A stretch of 64,000 nt of DNA, taken from NCBI RefSeq assembly GCF_002979415.1, contig NZ_PCOT01000009.1:1-64000 (forward strand). Reading direction: 5' to 3'. The position numbers and the translations under genes are program-made. Origin of the DNA: Microbacterium sp. MYb72 (GTDB lineage: Bacteria > Actinomycetota > Actinomycetes > Actinomycetales > Microbacteriaceae). Below the pieces are notes generated by a model. The model was not told the origin of the DNA. It saw only the letters and a program-made list of their open reading frames with translations, and made no database searches. Positions 43,975-51,653 of this stretch are shown in pieces; the stretch's first letter is position 1, and each line of letters begins with the position of its first letter.

Positions 43975-45570
43975 ATGACTCAGTACCAGGACGACATCGA
44001 CGCCATCCGGGCGCTGAAGGAGGAGCACGGCTCCCCCTGGAACGCCATCGACCCGGAGTCCGCCGCACGGATGCGCGCGCAGAACAGGTTCCGCACCGGG
44101 CTCGAGATCGCGCAGTACACCGCCGACATCATGCGCCGCGACATGGACGAGTACGACGCGGACTCCTCGGTGTACACGCAGTCGCTCGGCGTGTGGCACG
44201 GGTTCATCGGGCAGCAGAAGCTCATCTCGATCAAGAAGCACCTGAAGTCGACGAACAAGCGCTACCTCTACCTCTCCGGATGGATGGTCGCCGCGCTCCG
44301 CTCCGAGTTCGGGCCGCTGCCCGACCAGTCGATGCACGAGAAGACCGCGGTGCCCGCTCTGATCGAGGAGCTGTACACGTTCCTCCGCCAGGCCGACGCC
44401 CGCGAGCTCGACCTGCTCTTCACCCAGCTCGACGCCGCCCGTGCCGCCGGCGACGAGACCGCGGCGGAGTTCATCCAGTCGCAGATCGACGACTACGAGA
44501 CCCACGTCGTCCCGATCATCGCCGACATCGACGCCGGCTTCGGCAACCCCGAGGCGACGTACCTGCTCGCGAAGAAGATGATCGAGGCGGGCGCGTGCGC
44601 CATCCAGATCGAGAATCAGGTCTCCGACGAGAAGCAGTGCGGCCACCAGGACGGCAAGGTCACCGTGCCGCACGAGGACTTCCTCGCGAAGATCAACGCG
44701 GTCCGCTACGCGTTCCTCGAGCTCGGCATCGACAACGGCATCATCGTCGCCCGCACCGACTCGCTCGGCGCGGGGCTCACCCAGAAGCTCGCTGTCTCGC
44801 AGGAGCCCGGCGACCTCGGCGATCAGTACAACTCCTTCCTCGACGTCGAGGAGATCTCCGAGGCCGATCTGGGCAACGGCGACGTGGTCATCAAGCGCGG
44901 CGACGCGCTGCTGCGCCCGAAGCGTCTCGCGAGCAACCTGTACCAGTTCCGCACCGGCACCGGCGAGGAGCGCGTCGTGCTCGACTGCATCACGTCGCTG
45001 CAGAACGGCGCCGACCTGCTGTGGATCGAGACGGAGAAGCCGCACGTCGAGCAGATCGCGGGCATGGTCGACGCGATCCGCGAGGTCATCCCGAACGCGA
45101 AGCTCGTCTACAACAACAGCCCGTCGTTCAACTGGACGCTGAGCTTCCGCCAGCAGGCGTACGACCTGCTCGCGGAGCAGGGCGGCGACGTGTCGGCGTA
45201 CGATCGCGACAAGCTCATGAGCGTCGAGTACGACGACACCGAGCTCGCGCGGCTGGCCGACGAGAAGATCCGTTCGTTCCAGCGCGACGGCTCCGCCCGC
45301 GCGGGGATCTTCCACCACCTCATCACGCTCCCGACGTACCACACGGCCGCGCTGTCGACCGATGACCTCGCGAAGGGCTACTTCGGCGACGAGGGGATGC
45401 TCGCCTACGTCAAGGGCGTGCAGCGCCGCGAGATCCGCGGCGGGATCGCCACGGTCAAGCACCAGAACATGGCGGGCTCCGACCTCGGCGACAACCACAA
45501 GGAGTACTTCGCCGGGGACGCCGCGCTCAAGGCCGGCGGTCAGCACAACACGATGAACCAGTTCAACTGA
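43975..45570 (+). CDS. aceA: isocitrate lyase (531-residue type)
   Basis: Splits isocitrate to succinate and glyoxylate. 531 residues, nearly 100 longer than the E. coli enzyme. The catalytic motif is EKQCGHQDGKVTVPHEDF, where KQCGH replaces the commoner KKCGH. This wording and length fit the long form known from Pseudomonas and Acinetobacter. It begins GVWHGFIGQQKLISIKKHLK in the N-terminal part and ends in AGGQHNTMNQF. Cotranscribed with aceB; a strong terminator follows. Confidence 0.95.
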   Translation: MTQYQDDIDAIRALKEEHGSPWNAIDPESAARMRAQNRFRTGLEIAQYTADIMRRDMDEYDADSSVYTQSLGVWHGFIGQQKLISIKKHLKSTNKRYLYLSGWMVAALRSEFGPLPDQSMHEKTAVPALIEELYTFLRQADARELDLLFTQLDAARAAGDETAAEFIQSQIDDYETHVVPIIADIDAGFGNPEATYLLAKKMIEAGACAIQIENQVSDEKQCGHQDGKVTVPHEDFLAKINAVRYAFLELGIDNGIIVARTDSLGAGLTQKLAVSQEPGDLGDQYNSFLDVEEISEADLGNGDVVIKRGDALLRPKRLASNLYQFRTGTGEERVVLDCITSLQNGADLLWIETEKPHVEQIAGMVDAIREVIPNAKLVYNNSPSFNWTLSFRQQAYDLLAEQGGDVSAYDRDKLMSVEYDDTELARLADEKIRSFQRDGSARAGIFHHLITLPTYHTAALSTDDLAKGYFGDEGMLAYVKGVQRREIRGGIATVKHQNMAGSDLGDNHKEYFAGDAALKAGGQHNTMNQFN

Positions 45571-45607
45571 CGACCAGTCCGGACGACAGATCCGGATGCC
45601 CCGAGGA

Positions 45608-45642
45608 CGATGCCCCTCACCGCGATCCGGTGAGGGGCATCG
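45608..45642 (+). terminator. terminator after aceA
   Basis: CGATGCCCCTCACCG at 45608-45622 pairs perfectly with 45628-45642 around a 5-base loop, 38 bases after the aceA stop. Confidence 0.8.
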
Positions 45643-45676
45643 CCGTGCCGGGGGCGGGCGGGCGTAGCCTGGAGCG

Positions 45677-46108
45677 ATGAGCGACGTGTGGACCGGCATC
45701 GCCGGCGAGTTCCTGCACCTCTACCCCCGCGGCACGCGCCTGCTCGCGGTGGCGGGAGCGGATGCCGAGCGCTCGCGAGCCGCGGCGGACGAGCTCGCCG
45801 ATGCGCTGCGCGCGGCCGGCCAGGATGTCGTGCGCACCCACTTCGACGAGGTGGACCCTGCGCAGCTCCGCGCGGACGTCGTCGCCCCGTTCCGCGCCGA
45901 GCGGTCTCCGCGGGTGCTGATCGTGTCGGGCCCCGGCGCTCTGCTGAGCGAGGCGGCACGCGGCATGTGGAACTACGCGCTCTGGCAGCTCGCCGGAGAC
46001 GAGCCCCCGCACACGGTGGCGGACGCCCTCGTCGAGGTGACCGATCCGCGGCATCCGTTCCGCCGCTTCGCCGACTACTGCGCGGCGCCCGCCTCCTACG
46101 GCGCCTGA
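45677..46108 (+). CDS. small P-loop-kinase-like protein lacking Walker A
   Basis: 143-residue cytosolic protein. Its opening, TRLLAVAGADAERSRAAADELADALRAAGQDVVRTHFDEVDP, follows the plan of uridine-kinase-like P-loop proteins (strand, loop, helix, strand, Asp). However, the loop that should read GxxGxGKS/T is GADAERSRA, with no Lys. The rest reads VAPFRAERSPRVLIVSGPGALL and ends in a loose tail, shorter than real kinases. It may be a degenerate or regulatory relative of these kinases. I do not recognise a specific family. GGAGCG sits just before the ATG. Confidence 0.55.
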   Translation: MSDVWTGIAGEFLHLYPRGTRLLAVAGADAERSRAAADELADALRAAGQDVVRTHFDEVDPAQLRADVVAPFRAERSPRVLIVSGPGALLSEAARGMWNYALWQLAGDEPPHTVADALVEVTDPRHPFRRFADYCAAPASYGA

Positions 46109-46125
46109 CGCCCGCGGGCTCCGCC

Positions 46126-46635
46126 TCAGCGGAACGAGGCGGCGACCGAGTTGCGGTGGTAGTCGAACACGATGCTCGTCCGCGTGGAGGCGACGCTGGA
46201 CTGCGCCGAGAGATGCTCCAGCACGAACTCGCGCATCTCCGAGGAGTCCGCGACCGCGATGTGCAGGAGGAAGTCGTCGTCGCCGCCGAGGAAGAACAGC
46301 TGGATCACCTGGGGCAGCACGCGCACCCTCTCGGCGAACTCCACGATGCTCTCCCGCCGCCCGCTCGGGCGCAGCGTCACGCCGATGATCGCCTGGAGAC
46401 CAGCGCCCAGCATCCGCTCGTCCACGCTCGCATGGAAGCCGGTGATCACCCCTCTGTCGAGCAGGGATCGCAGTCTGGCGTGCGCGGTCGACGGGGCGAC
46501 TCCCAGCTTGACGGCGAGCTCGGCGTTGGTCATGCGCCCGTCGGCCGCCAGCAGCCGGACGATCTGCGTGTCGACGGGGTCGAGGGCGGGGGCTCGCAGA
46601 GTGTTCGGCTGCGGGGCCGCGGAAGAGGTCTCCAT
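46126..46635 (-). CDS. Lrp/AsnC-family regulator, AldR-like
   Basis: 169-residue feast/famine regulator. After a 15-residue lead comes the helix-turn-helix LLAADGRMTNAELAVKLGVAPSTAHARLRSLL (about residues 28-59), then the RAM effector domain with IIGVTLRPSG and FFLGGDDDFLLHIAVAD. Divergent from alanine dehydrogenase across 121 bp with visible palindromes, the layout of AldR in mycobacteria, which activates ald in response to alanine. GTP- or alanine-binding residues were not assessed. Confidence 0.85.
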   Translation of the reverse strand: METSSAAPQPNTLRAPALDPVDTQIVRLLAADGRMTNAELAVKLGVAPSTAHARLRSLLDRGVITGFHASVDERMLGAGLQAIIGVTLRPSGRRESIVEFAERVRVLPQVIQLFFLGGDDDFLLHIAVADSSEMREFVLEHLSAQSSVASTRTSIVFDYHRNSVAASFR

Positions 46636-46675
46636 CCGAATGATTATTCAGGATCGGGGCACCTGTCGAATAGTC

Positions 46676-46730
46676 TTCAGGAAATCTTTCTGAACGCCGA
46701 TGTTTCTGCGATTCTGGTGGACGCAGAAAC
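46676..46730 (+). promoter_or_regulatory. Lrp-type operators upstream of ald
   Basis: GTTTCTGCG at 46702-46710 and its complement CGCAGAAAC at 46722-46730 form a 9-bp perfect inverted repeat with an 11-base spacer. A second, looser site, TTCAG-N9-CTGAA, lies at 46676-46694. Both lie between the Lrp-type regulator and ald and are the likely binding sites. Confidence 0.65.
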
Positions 46731-46756
46731 AGCCGCCACCCGGAAGGATCCGATCG

Positions 46757-47848
46757 ATGAAGATCGCCGTGCCCACTGAGGTCAAGAACAACGAGAGCCG
46801 CGTCGCGCTCACCCCGGCCGGCGCCGACCGCCTGGTCCGCGAGGGGCACCGCGTCATCGTGCAGTCCGGTGCGGGCCTCGGCTCGCGCATCTCCGACGAG
46901 GCGTACCGCCTCGCCGGTGCCGAGATCGTCGCGACCGCGGAGGAGGCCTGGACCCAGGCCGATCTGCTCATCAAGGTCAAGGAGCCCATCGCCCAGGAGT
47001 ACGGCTTCCTGCGCCCCGACCTCACCCTCTTCACGTACCTGCACCTGGCCGCCGACCGCGCGCTCACCACGGCGCTCGTCGATGCCGGCACCACCGCGGT
47101 CGCCTACGAGACGGTGCAGCTGCCCGATCGCAGCCTGCCGCTGCTCGTGCCCATGAGCGAGATCGCCGGTCGGCTCTCCGTCACCATGGGGTCGTACTCC
47201 CTGCTGCGCTCGAACGGCGGCCGCGGCATGCTGCTCGGCGGCATCGCCGGCACGCCGCGTGCGAAGACGGTCGTGATCGGCGGCGGCGTCGCCGGTGAGC
47301 ACGCCGCGGCCAACGCCCTCGGCCTCGGCTCGAAGGTCACCGTGATCGACATCTCCCTGCCGCGTCTGCGGGAGCTGGAGCACCGCTACGGCGGGGCTCT
47401 GGAGACCCGGGCCTCGAACCGCTACGACATCGCGGAGGAGCTCGCCACGGCCGACCTCGTGATCGGCTCGGTGCTGATCCCCGGCGCCGCGGCACCCAAG
47501 CTCGTCACCGACGACATGGTCGCCGCCATGAAGCCCGGCTCCGTGCTCGTGGACATCGCGATCGACCAGGGCGGATGCTTCGAGGGCTCGCGCCCGACGA
47601 CGCACGACGACCCGACCTTCGCGGTGCACGACTCGATCTACTACTGCGTCGCGAACATGCCGGGCGCCGTGCCCGAGACCGCGACGCGCGCCCTCACCAA
47701 CGCGACCCTCCCCTACGTGTCGGCGATCGCCGGCAAGGGCTGGGACCGCGCGGCATCCGACGACGCCGCCCTCGCCAAGGGGCTGAACGTCCAGGGCGGG
47801 CGCATCGCGCTCGACGCGGTCGCCCAGGCGCACGGCCTCCCGGCCTGA
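46757..47848 (+). CDS. ald: alanine dehydrogenase
   Basis: 363-residue NAD-dependent enzyme interconverting alanine and pyruvate plus ammonia. The start [22 protein letters not shown], the catalytic-lysine/His regions (VKEPIAQEY and [11 protein letters not shown]), [18 protein letters not shown], and the Rossmann motif [21 protein letters not shown] are all as in known Ald. I start at the ATG at 46757 with GGAAGGAT upstream; the family starts with MKI. The divergent Lrp-type gene is its probable regulator. Confidence 0.95.
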   Translation: MKIAVPTEVKNNESRVALTPAGADRLVREGHRVIVQSGAGLGSRISDEAYRLAGAEIVATAEEAWTQADLLIKVKEPIAQEYGFLRPDLTLFTYLHLAADRALTTALVDAGTTAVAYETVQLPDRSLPLLVPMSEIAGRLSVTMGSYSLLRSNGGRGMLLGGIAGTPRAKTVVIGGGVAGEHAAANALGLGSKVTVIDISLPRLRELEHRYGGALETRASNRYDIAEELATADLVIGSVLIPGAAAPKLVTDDMVAAMKPGSVLVDIAIDQGGCFEGSRPTTHDDPTFAVHDSIYYCVANMPGAVPETATRALTNATLPYVSAIAGKGWDRAASDDAALAKGLNVQGGRIALDAVAQAHGLPA

Positions 47849-47867
47849 GACCGTCGCACAGCACCAC

Positions 47868-47905
47868 GAGAAAGGGCCGGGGAGCAGACTCCCCGGCCCT
47901 TTCTC
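47868..47905. terminator. bidirectional terminator after ald
   Basis: GAGAAAGGGCCGGGGAG at 47868-47884 pairs with 47889-47905 over 17 bp with a 4-base loop. It lies between the convergent ald and FAH-family genes, with a T-run (TTTCTC) ending the plus-strand stem. Confidence 0.8.
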
Positions 47906-47939
47906 GTCGCCCGCACGACCCCGCGCTCCCGACCTGGCG

Positions 47940-48767
47940 CTATTCGAATCGCACCGTGTTGCGAAGAGCGCCGATGCCCTCGACTGACGTCGTCACCAGA
48001 TCGCCGTCGCGCAGCCATCTGGGTTCAGCCATGCCCAGTGCCACACCTCCCGGCGTGCCGGTGAGAATGATGTCACCGGGGCGGAGCACGGTGAGCTGCG
48101 ACACGTAGGCCACGAGGTCAGCCGCGTCGAACACGAGTTCGGCGGTGTCTCCGTCCTGCACCACCTCGTCATTCACAGTGCACGTGATGCGCAGCCCCTC
48201 GCGGGGCTCCAGTTCGTCGGCCGTGACGATCCACGGCCCGATCGGCGTCGTGGCATCGAAGGCCTTGCCCTGCAGCCACTGCAGGGTGCGCTGCTGCCAG
48301 TCCCTCATCGAGATGTCATTCGACACCGTGTACCCCAAGATGGCGAGGCGCGCATGCTCCCGGTCCACCCGGCGCACCTCGGCGCCGACTACGACGGCCA
48401 GCTCCGCCTCCCAGTCGAGCTTCACCGTGTCGTGCACGAGGATCTCATCGGCGGGCCCCGTGAGGGTGTCGGCGAACTTCGCGAAGATCGTCGGGAACTC
48501 GGGCACGTCCCGCCCGGTCTCGAGGATGTGGTCGCGGTAGTTGAGTCCGCAGCAGAAGATCTTCGCCGGGCGAGGCACGGGATTCGCGAAGACCTCATCG
48601 CCAAGGGCGGTGCGGGCCGGATGCCGGAGCACCGCTTCCGCCCGCTCGCGCCAGTCGGGCGCGGCGATGAGGTTCTGCACGTCGTCCTCCTCCAACACCA
48701 CCCAGCCGGCGTCGTCTCCGACCGCAGCTCGCGTGCGGCCGCCGCGGCGCACGGTGGCGAGCCGCAT
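47940..48767 (-). CDS. fumarylacetoacetate hydrolase family protein
   Basis: 275-residue FAH-fold hydrolase. Landmarks are KIFCCGLNYRDHILETG, then PTIFAKFADTLTGPADEILV, LDWEAELAVVVG with the metal-binding Glu residues, YTVSNDISMRDWQ, and GDIILTGTPGGVALGM. This is the FahA/ureidoglycolate-lyase/2-hydroxyhepta-dienedioate-isomerase superfamily. In this cluster it could be fumarylpyruvate or acylpyruvate hydrolase acting on ring-cleavage products; the exact reaction is not readable. The ATG at 48767 shares a base with the RidA stop; a GTG one codon earlier is also possible. Confidence 0.83.
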   Translation of the reverse strand: MRLATVRRGGRTRAAVGDDAGWVVLEEDDVQNLIAAPDWRERAEAVLRHPARTALGDEVFANPVPRPAKIFCCGLNYRDHILETGRDVPEFPTIFAKFADTLTGPADEILVHDTVKLDWEAELAVVVGAEVRRVDREHARLAILGYTVSNDISMRDWQQRTLQWLQGKAFDATTPIGPWIVTADELEPREGLRITCTVNDEVVQDGDTAELVFDAADLVAYVSQLTVLRPGDIILTGTPGGVALGMAEPRWLRDGDLVTTSVEGIGALRNTVRFE

Positions 48768-49171
48768 CACTCCTCCTCGGCTGCGAGGTGGGCGACGCCC
48801 TGGATCTCGATGAGCGCCTCGGGCTGCCAGAGCCTGGTGACCCCGATCCCCGCCATCGCGGGGTACTCGGTGCCGGCCATCTCCCGCCAGAGCCGTCCGA
48901 TCTCACGGCCGTTGCGCTGGTAGTCGTCGACGTCCACGAGGTAGATGGTGGCGTCGACGAGGTCGCTCGGACGTCCGCCTGCGGCCTCGAGCGTCGTCAG
49001 CACGTTCGAGAACGCCTGTACGAACTGCTCGACGATGCCGCCGGGTACGATCCGCCCCTCGGCATCCATGGCGGTCTGCCCGCCGAGAAAGACGAAGTCC
49101 CCGGCGCGGACGCCGTGCGCGAAGCCACTCGGCTTCACCAGCGAGTCAGGGTTGATGATCTGCCGCGGCAT
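48767..49171 (-). CDS. RidA/YjgF-family imine-enamine deaminase
   Basis: 134-residue small protein of the RidA superfamily. GDFVFLGGQTAMDAEGRIV, EQFVQAFSNVLTTLEAAGG, and VDATIYLVDVDDY are the usual blocks. RidA proteins hydrolyse enamine and imine intermediates to the keto form. Next to an aminobenzoyl-CoA-type monooxygenase, whose family can yield a 2-amino ene product, such a deaminase makes biochemical sense. It overlaps the FAH gene by one base and is in the same operon. Confidence 0.83.
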   Translation of the reverse strand: MPRQIINPDSLVKPSGFAHGVRAGDFVFLGGQTAMDAEGRIVPGGIVEQFVQAFSNVLTTLEAAGGRPSDLVDATIYLVDVDDYQRNGREIGRLWREMAGTEYPAMAGIGVTRLWQPEALIEIQGVAHLAAEEE

Positions 49172-49261
49172 GTGCGGCCTCCTTATGGTCGGTGCGGATC
49201 GTGTCGTGTCGGTGCGGATGCAGGTTGATGGATGCCGAGGAGTCCGCGGCGTGCGGCACGG

Positions 49262-51652
49262 TCAGCGGGCGAGGGCCGGCGCATCCGCCTGCCGGGGTGT
49301 CCAGCGACGATGTGCGACAGCCTCGTCGGCGCTCGACGTGTCGCGCACGAACGAGAGACGCGGGCGCACGGCGTCGGTCCGCGCGGTCGGGGGCTTGCGC
49401 GCCCCGGCACGGTACGGGGCGACCCAGTCGGCGCCCTCGCCGCGGTACCCCTGGTCGGCTGCGGCATGCAGAGTCCACTGCGGGTCCCACAGGTGCGTGC
49501 GGCCGAGCGCGACGAGATCGGCTCGTCCCGCGAGCAGGATCGAGTTGACGTCATCGTGACTCGACACCGCGCCGACCGCGATGACGGAGACACCCGCTCC
49601 GGCCGCCACACGGTTGCGGATCGCATCGGCGAACGGGGTCTGGTAGCTGCGGCCGAACTGCGGGCGCTCGTGAGCGGCGATCTGGCCCGACGACACATCG
49701 ATCGCGTGAGCGCCGTGTGCGATGAACGCGCGCGCGATCTCGACCGCGTCGTCGACCGTGTTCCCGCCGTCGATCCAGTCCTCCGCGGAGAGCCGGACAG
49801 CGAGGGGGCGCTCGGCGGGCCACGCCGCTCGCATCGCGTCGAAGATCTCGAGCGGGTAGCGGAGCCGGTTCTCCAGCGAGCCCCCGTACTCGTCGTCCCT
49901 CGTATTGGAGACGGGAGAGAGAAAGGACGAGATGAGGTAGCCGTGCGCCGCGTGCAGCTCGGCGAGATCGAAGCCGGCGTCGGCTGCCCGACGGGTCGCG
50001 GCGACGAACTCCTCCCGCACGAGCGTCATGGTCGCACGGTCGATCTGCTCCGGTACCTGGTTCACCGGCCCGTAGGCGAGAGCCGACGGGGCCATAGTCG
50101 TCCAGTTGCCCTCGTCGAGAGGCTGATCGATGCCCTCCCACATGAGCTTGGTCGAGCCCTTACGTCCGGCATGGCCGATCTGCACGCCGATCTTCGCGGT
50201 CGACCGAGCGTGCACGTACGACACGATCCGGCGCCAGGCATCCGTCTGCTCGTCGGCGTAGAGTCCCGCGCAACCGGGCGTGATGCGTCCCTCCGAGGAG
50301 ACGCACACCATCTCGGTCATCACGAGACCCGCGCCTCCCATGGCCTTGCCACCGAGGTGCACGAGGTGGAAGTCGCCCGGCACACCTTCGACCGAGGAGT
50401 ACATGTCCATCGGCGACACGATCACGCGATTCTTCAGTTCCAGCCGGCCGATGCGGTGAGGCCGGAACATCGCCGGCTCGTCGGCGTCGCGCGAGACGAG
50501 CGGAGCCCCGCGCACGATGTCACGCGCGAACTCCGGATCGCGTACGGCGAGGTTGTCGAGCGTGATGCGGCGGCTGCGCGTCAGAAGGTTGAACGAGAAC
50601 TGCAGCGGCTCCTGATCCGCGTACTGTCCGATGCGCTCGAACCACTCGAGCGAGGCCTGCGCCGCCCGCTGCGTGGAGGCGACGACGGGGCGCCGCTCGG
50701 TCTCGTAGGCGGTGAGCGCCGCCTCGATCGACGGCTGCTCGTGCAGGCACGCGGCGAGCGCGAGCGCGTCCTCCATCGCGAGCTTCGTTCCGGAGCCGAT
50801 GGAGAAATGCGCGGTGTGGGCGGCATCCCCGAGGATGACGAGGTTTTCATGGTGCCAGTGCTCATTGCGCACCGTCGTGAAGTTCAGCCACTTCGAGTTG
50901 TTGGTGAGCACCTCGTGGCCGTCCAGCACGTCGGCGAAGAGGCCGCGGATCTTCTCCACCGCGTACTCGTCGCTCACGCCGGGCGGGAACAGCTCCTGCT
51001 CGGTGGCGTCGAATCCTGCCTCGCGCCATACGTCCTCGTGCATCTCGATGAGGAAGGTGCTGCCCTGATCGGAGTACGGGTAACCGTGCAGTTGCATGAT
51101 GCCGTGCGGAGTGTGCAGCACGGCGAAGGTGAACGCCTCGAACACGCGATCGGTGCCCAGCCACATGTACTTCGACACCCTCCTGTCGAGGTCGGGGCCG
51201 AAGCGATCGGCGAACTGCGCGCGCACGCGGGAGTTCACCCCGTCCGCGGCGAGCACGAGGTCGTACTCCGCCATGAGCTCGGATGCATCCGGAGCCTCGG
51301 TGCGGAACAGGATCTGGACGCCGAGTTCCAGGCAGCGCTGCTGCAGCAGCTGCAGCAGCTCCTTGCGCCCCATCGCGGCGAAGCCCTGTCCGCCGATCGT
51401 GTGCGTCGTCCCGCGGAAAAGGATGTCGATATCGGTCCAGCGGGCGAACTGCGCACCCATACGCGCGGCGATCACAGGGTCGGCGTTCTCGATCCCCCCG
51501 AGGGTCTCATCGCTGAACACGACGCCGAACCCGAAGGTGTCGTCCGGGGCGTTGCGCTCCCACACGGTGACCTCGTGCGCGGGATCCAGCTGCTTCATGA
51601 GTGCGGCGAAGTAGAGGCCTCCGGGACCTCCGCCGATGACGGCGACGCGCAT
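49262..51652 (-). CDS. fused aryl-CoA monooxygenase/oxidoreductase (2-aminobenzoyl-CoA or salicylyl-CoA 5-hydroxylase type)
   Basis: 796-residue two-domain flavoprotein. Residues 1-about 390 form an FAD aromatic hydroxylase: VAVIGGGPGGLYFAALMKQ at 3-21, the FVVFSDETL region, and the DG-type block LVILGDAAHTAHFSIGSGTKLAMEDALALA near residue 268. Residues about 400-770 are an old-yellow-enzyme reductase: IGRLELKNRVIVSPMDMYS, then GVQIGHAGRKGS, AGFDLAELHAAHGYLISSFLSP, and SNTRDDEYGGSLENRLRYPLEI. This fusion is known from 2-aminobenzoyl-CoA monooxygenase/reductase of Azoarcus. It is also annotated as salicylyl-CoA 5-hydroxylase/oxidoreductase. The start at 51652 overlaps nothing; the ligase gene is 1 base upstream. 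Confidence 0.87.
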   Translation of the reverse strand: MRVAVIGGGPGGLYFAALMKQLDPAHEVTVWERNAPDDTFGFGVVFSDETLGGIENADPVIAARMGAQFARWTDIDILFRGTTHTIGGQGFAAMGRKELLQLLQQRCLELGVQILFRTEAPDASELMAEYDLVLAADGVNSRVRAQFADRFGPDLDRRVSKYMWLGTDRVFEAFTFAVLHTPHGIMQLHGYPYSDQGSTFLIEMHEDVWREAGFDATEQELFPPGVSDEYAVEKIRGLFADVLDGHEVLTNNSKWLNFTTVRNEHWHHENLVILGDAAHTAHFSIGSGTKLAMEDALALAACLHEQPSIEAALTAYETERRPVVASTQRAAQASLEWFERIGQYADQEPLQFSFNLLTRSRRITLDNLAVRDPEFARDIVRGAPLVSRDADEPAMFRPHRIGRLELKNRVIVSPMDMYSSVEGVPGDFHLVHLGGKAMGGAGLVMTEMVCVSSEGRITPGCAGLYADEQTDAWRRIVSYVHARSTAKIGVQIGHAGRKGSTKLMWEGIDQPLDEGNWTTMAPSALAYGPVNQVPEQIDRATMTLVREEFVAATRRAADAGFDLAELHAAHGYLISSFLSPVSNTRDDEYGGSLENRLRYPLEIFDAMRAAWPAERPLAVRLSAEDWIDGGNTVDDAVEIARAFIAHGAHAIDVSSGQIAAHERPQFGRSYQTPFADAIRNRVAAGAGVSVIAVGAVSSHDDVNSILLAGRADLVALGRTHLWDPQWTLHAAADQGYRGEGADWVAPYRAGARKPPTARTDAVRPRLSFVRDTSSADEAVAHRRWTPRQADAPALAR

Positions 51653-51653
51653 A

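Noticed and set aside
42247-45699. Open frame of about 1150 codons on the minus strand, opposite aceB and aceA
   Set aside because: The plus strand encodes two textbook enzymes here. The opposite frame is an artefact of strong G/C third-position bias.
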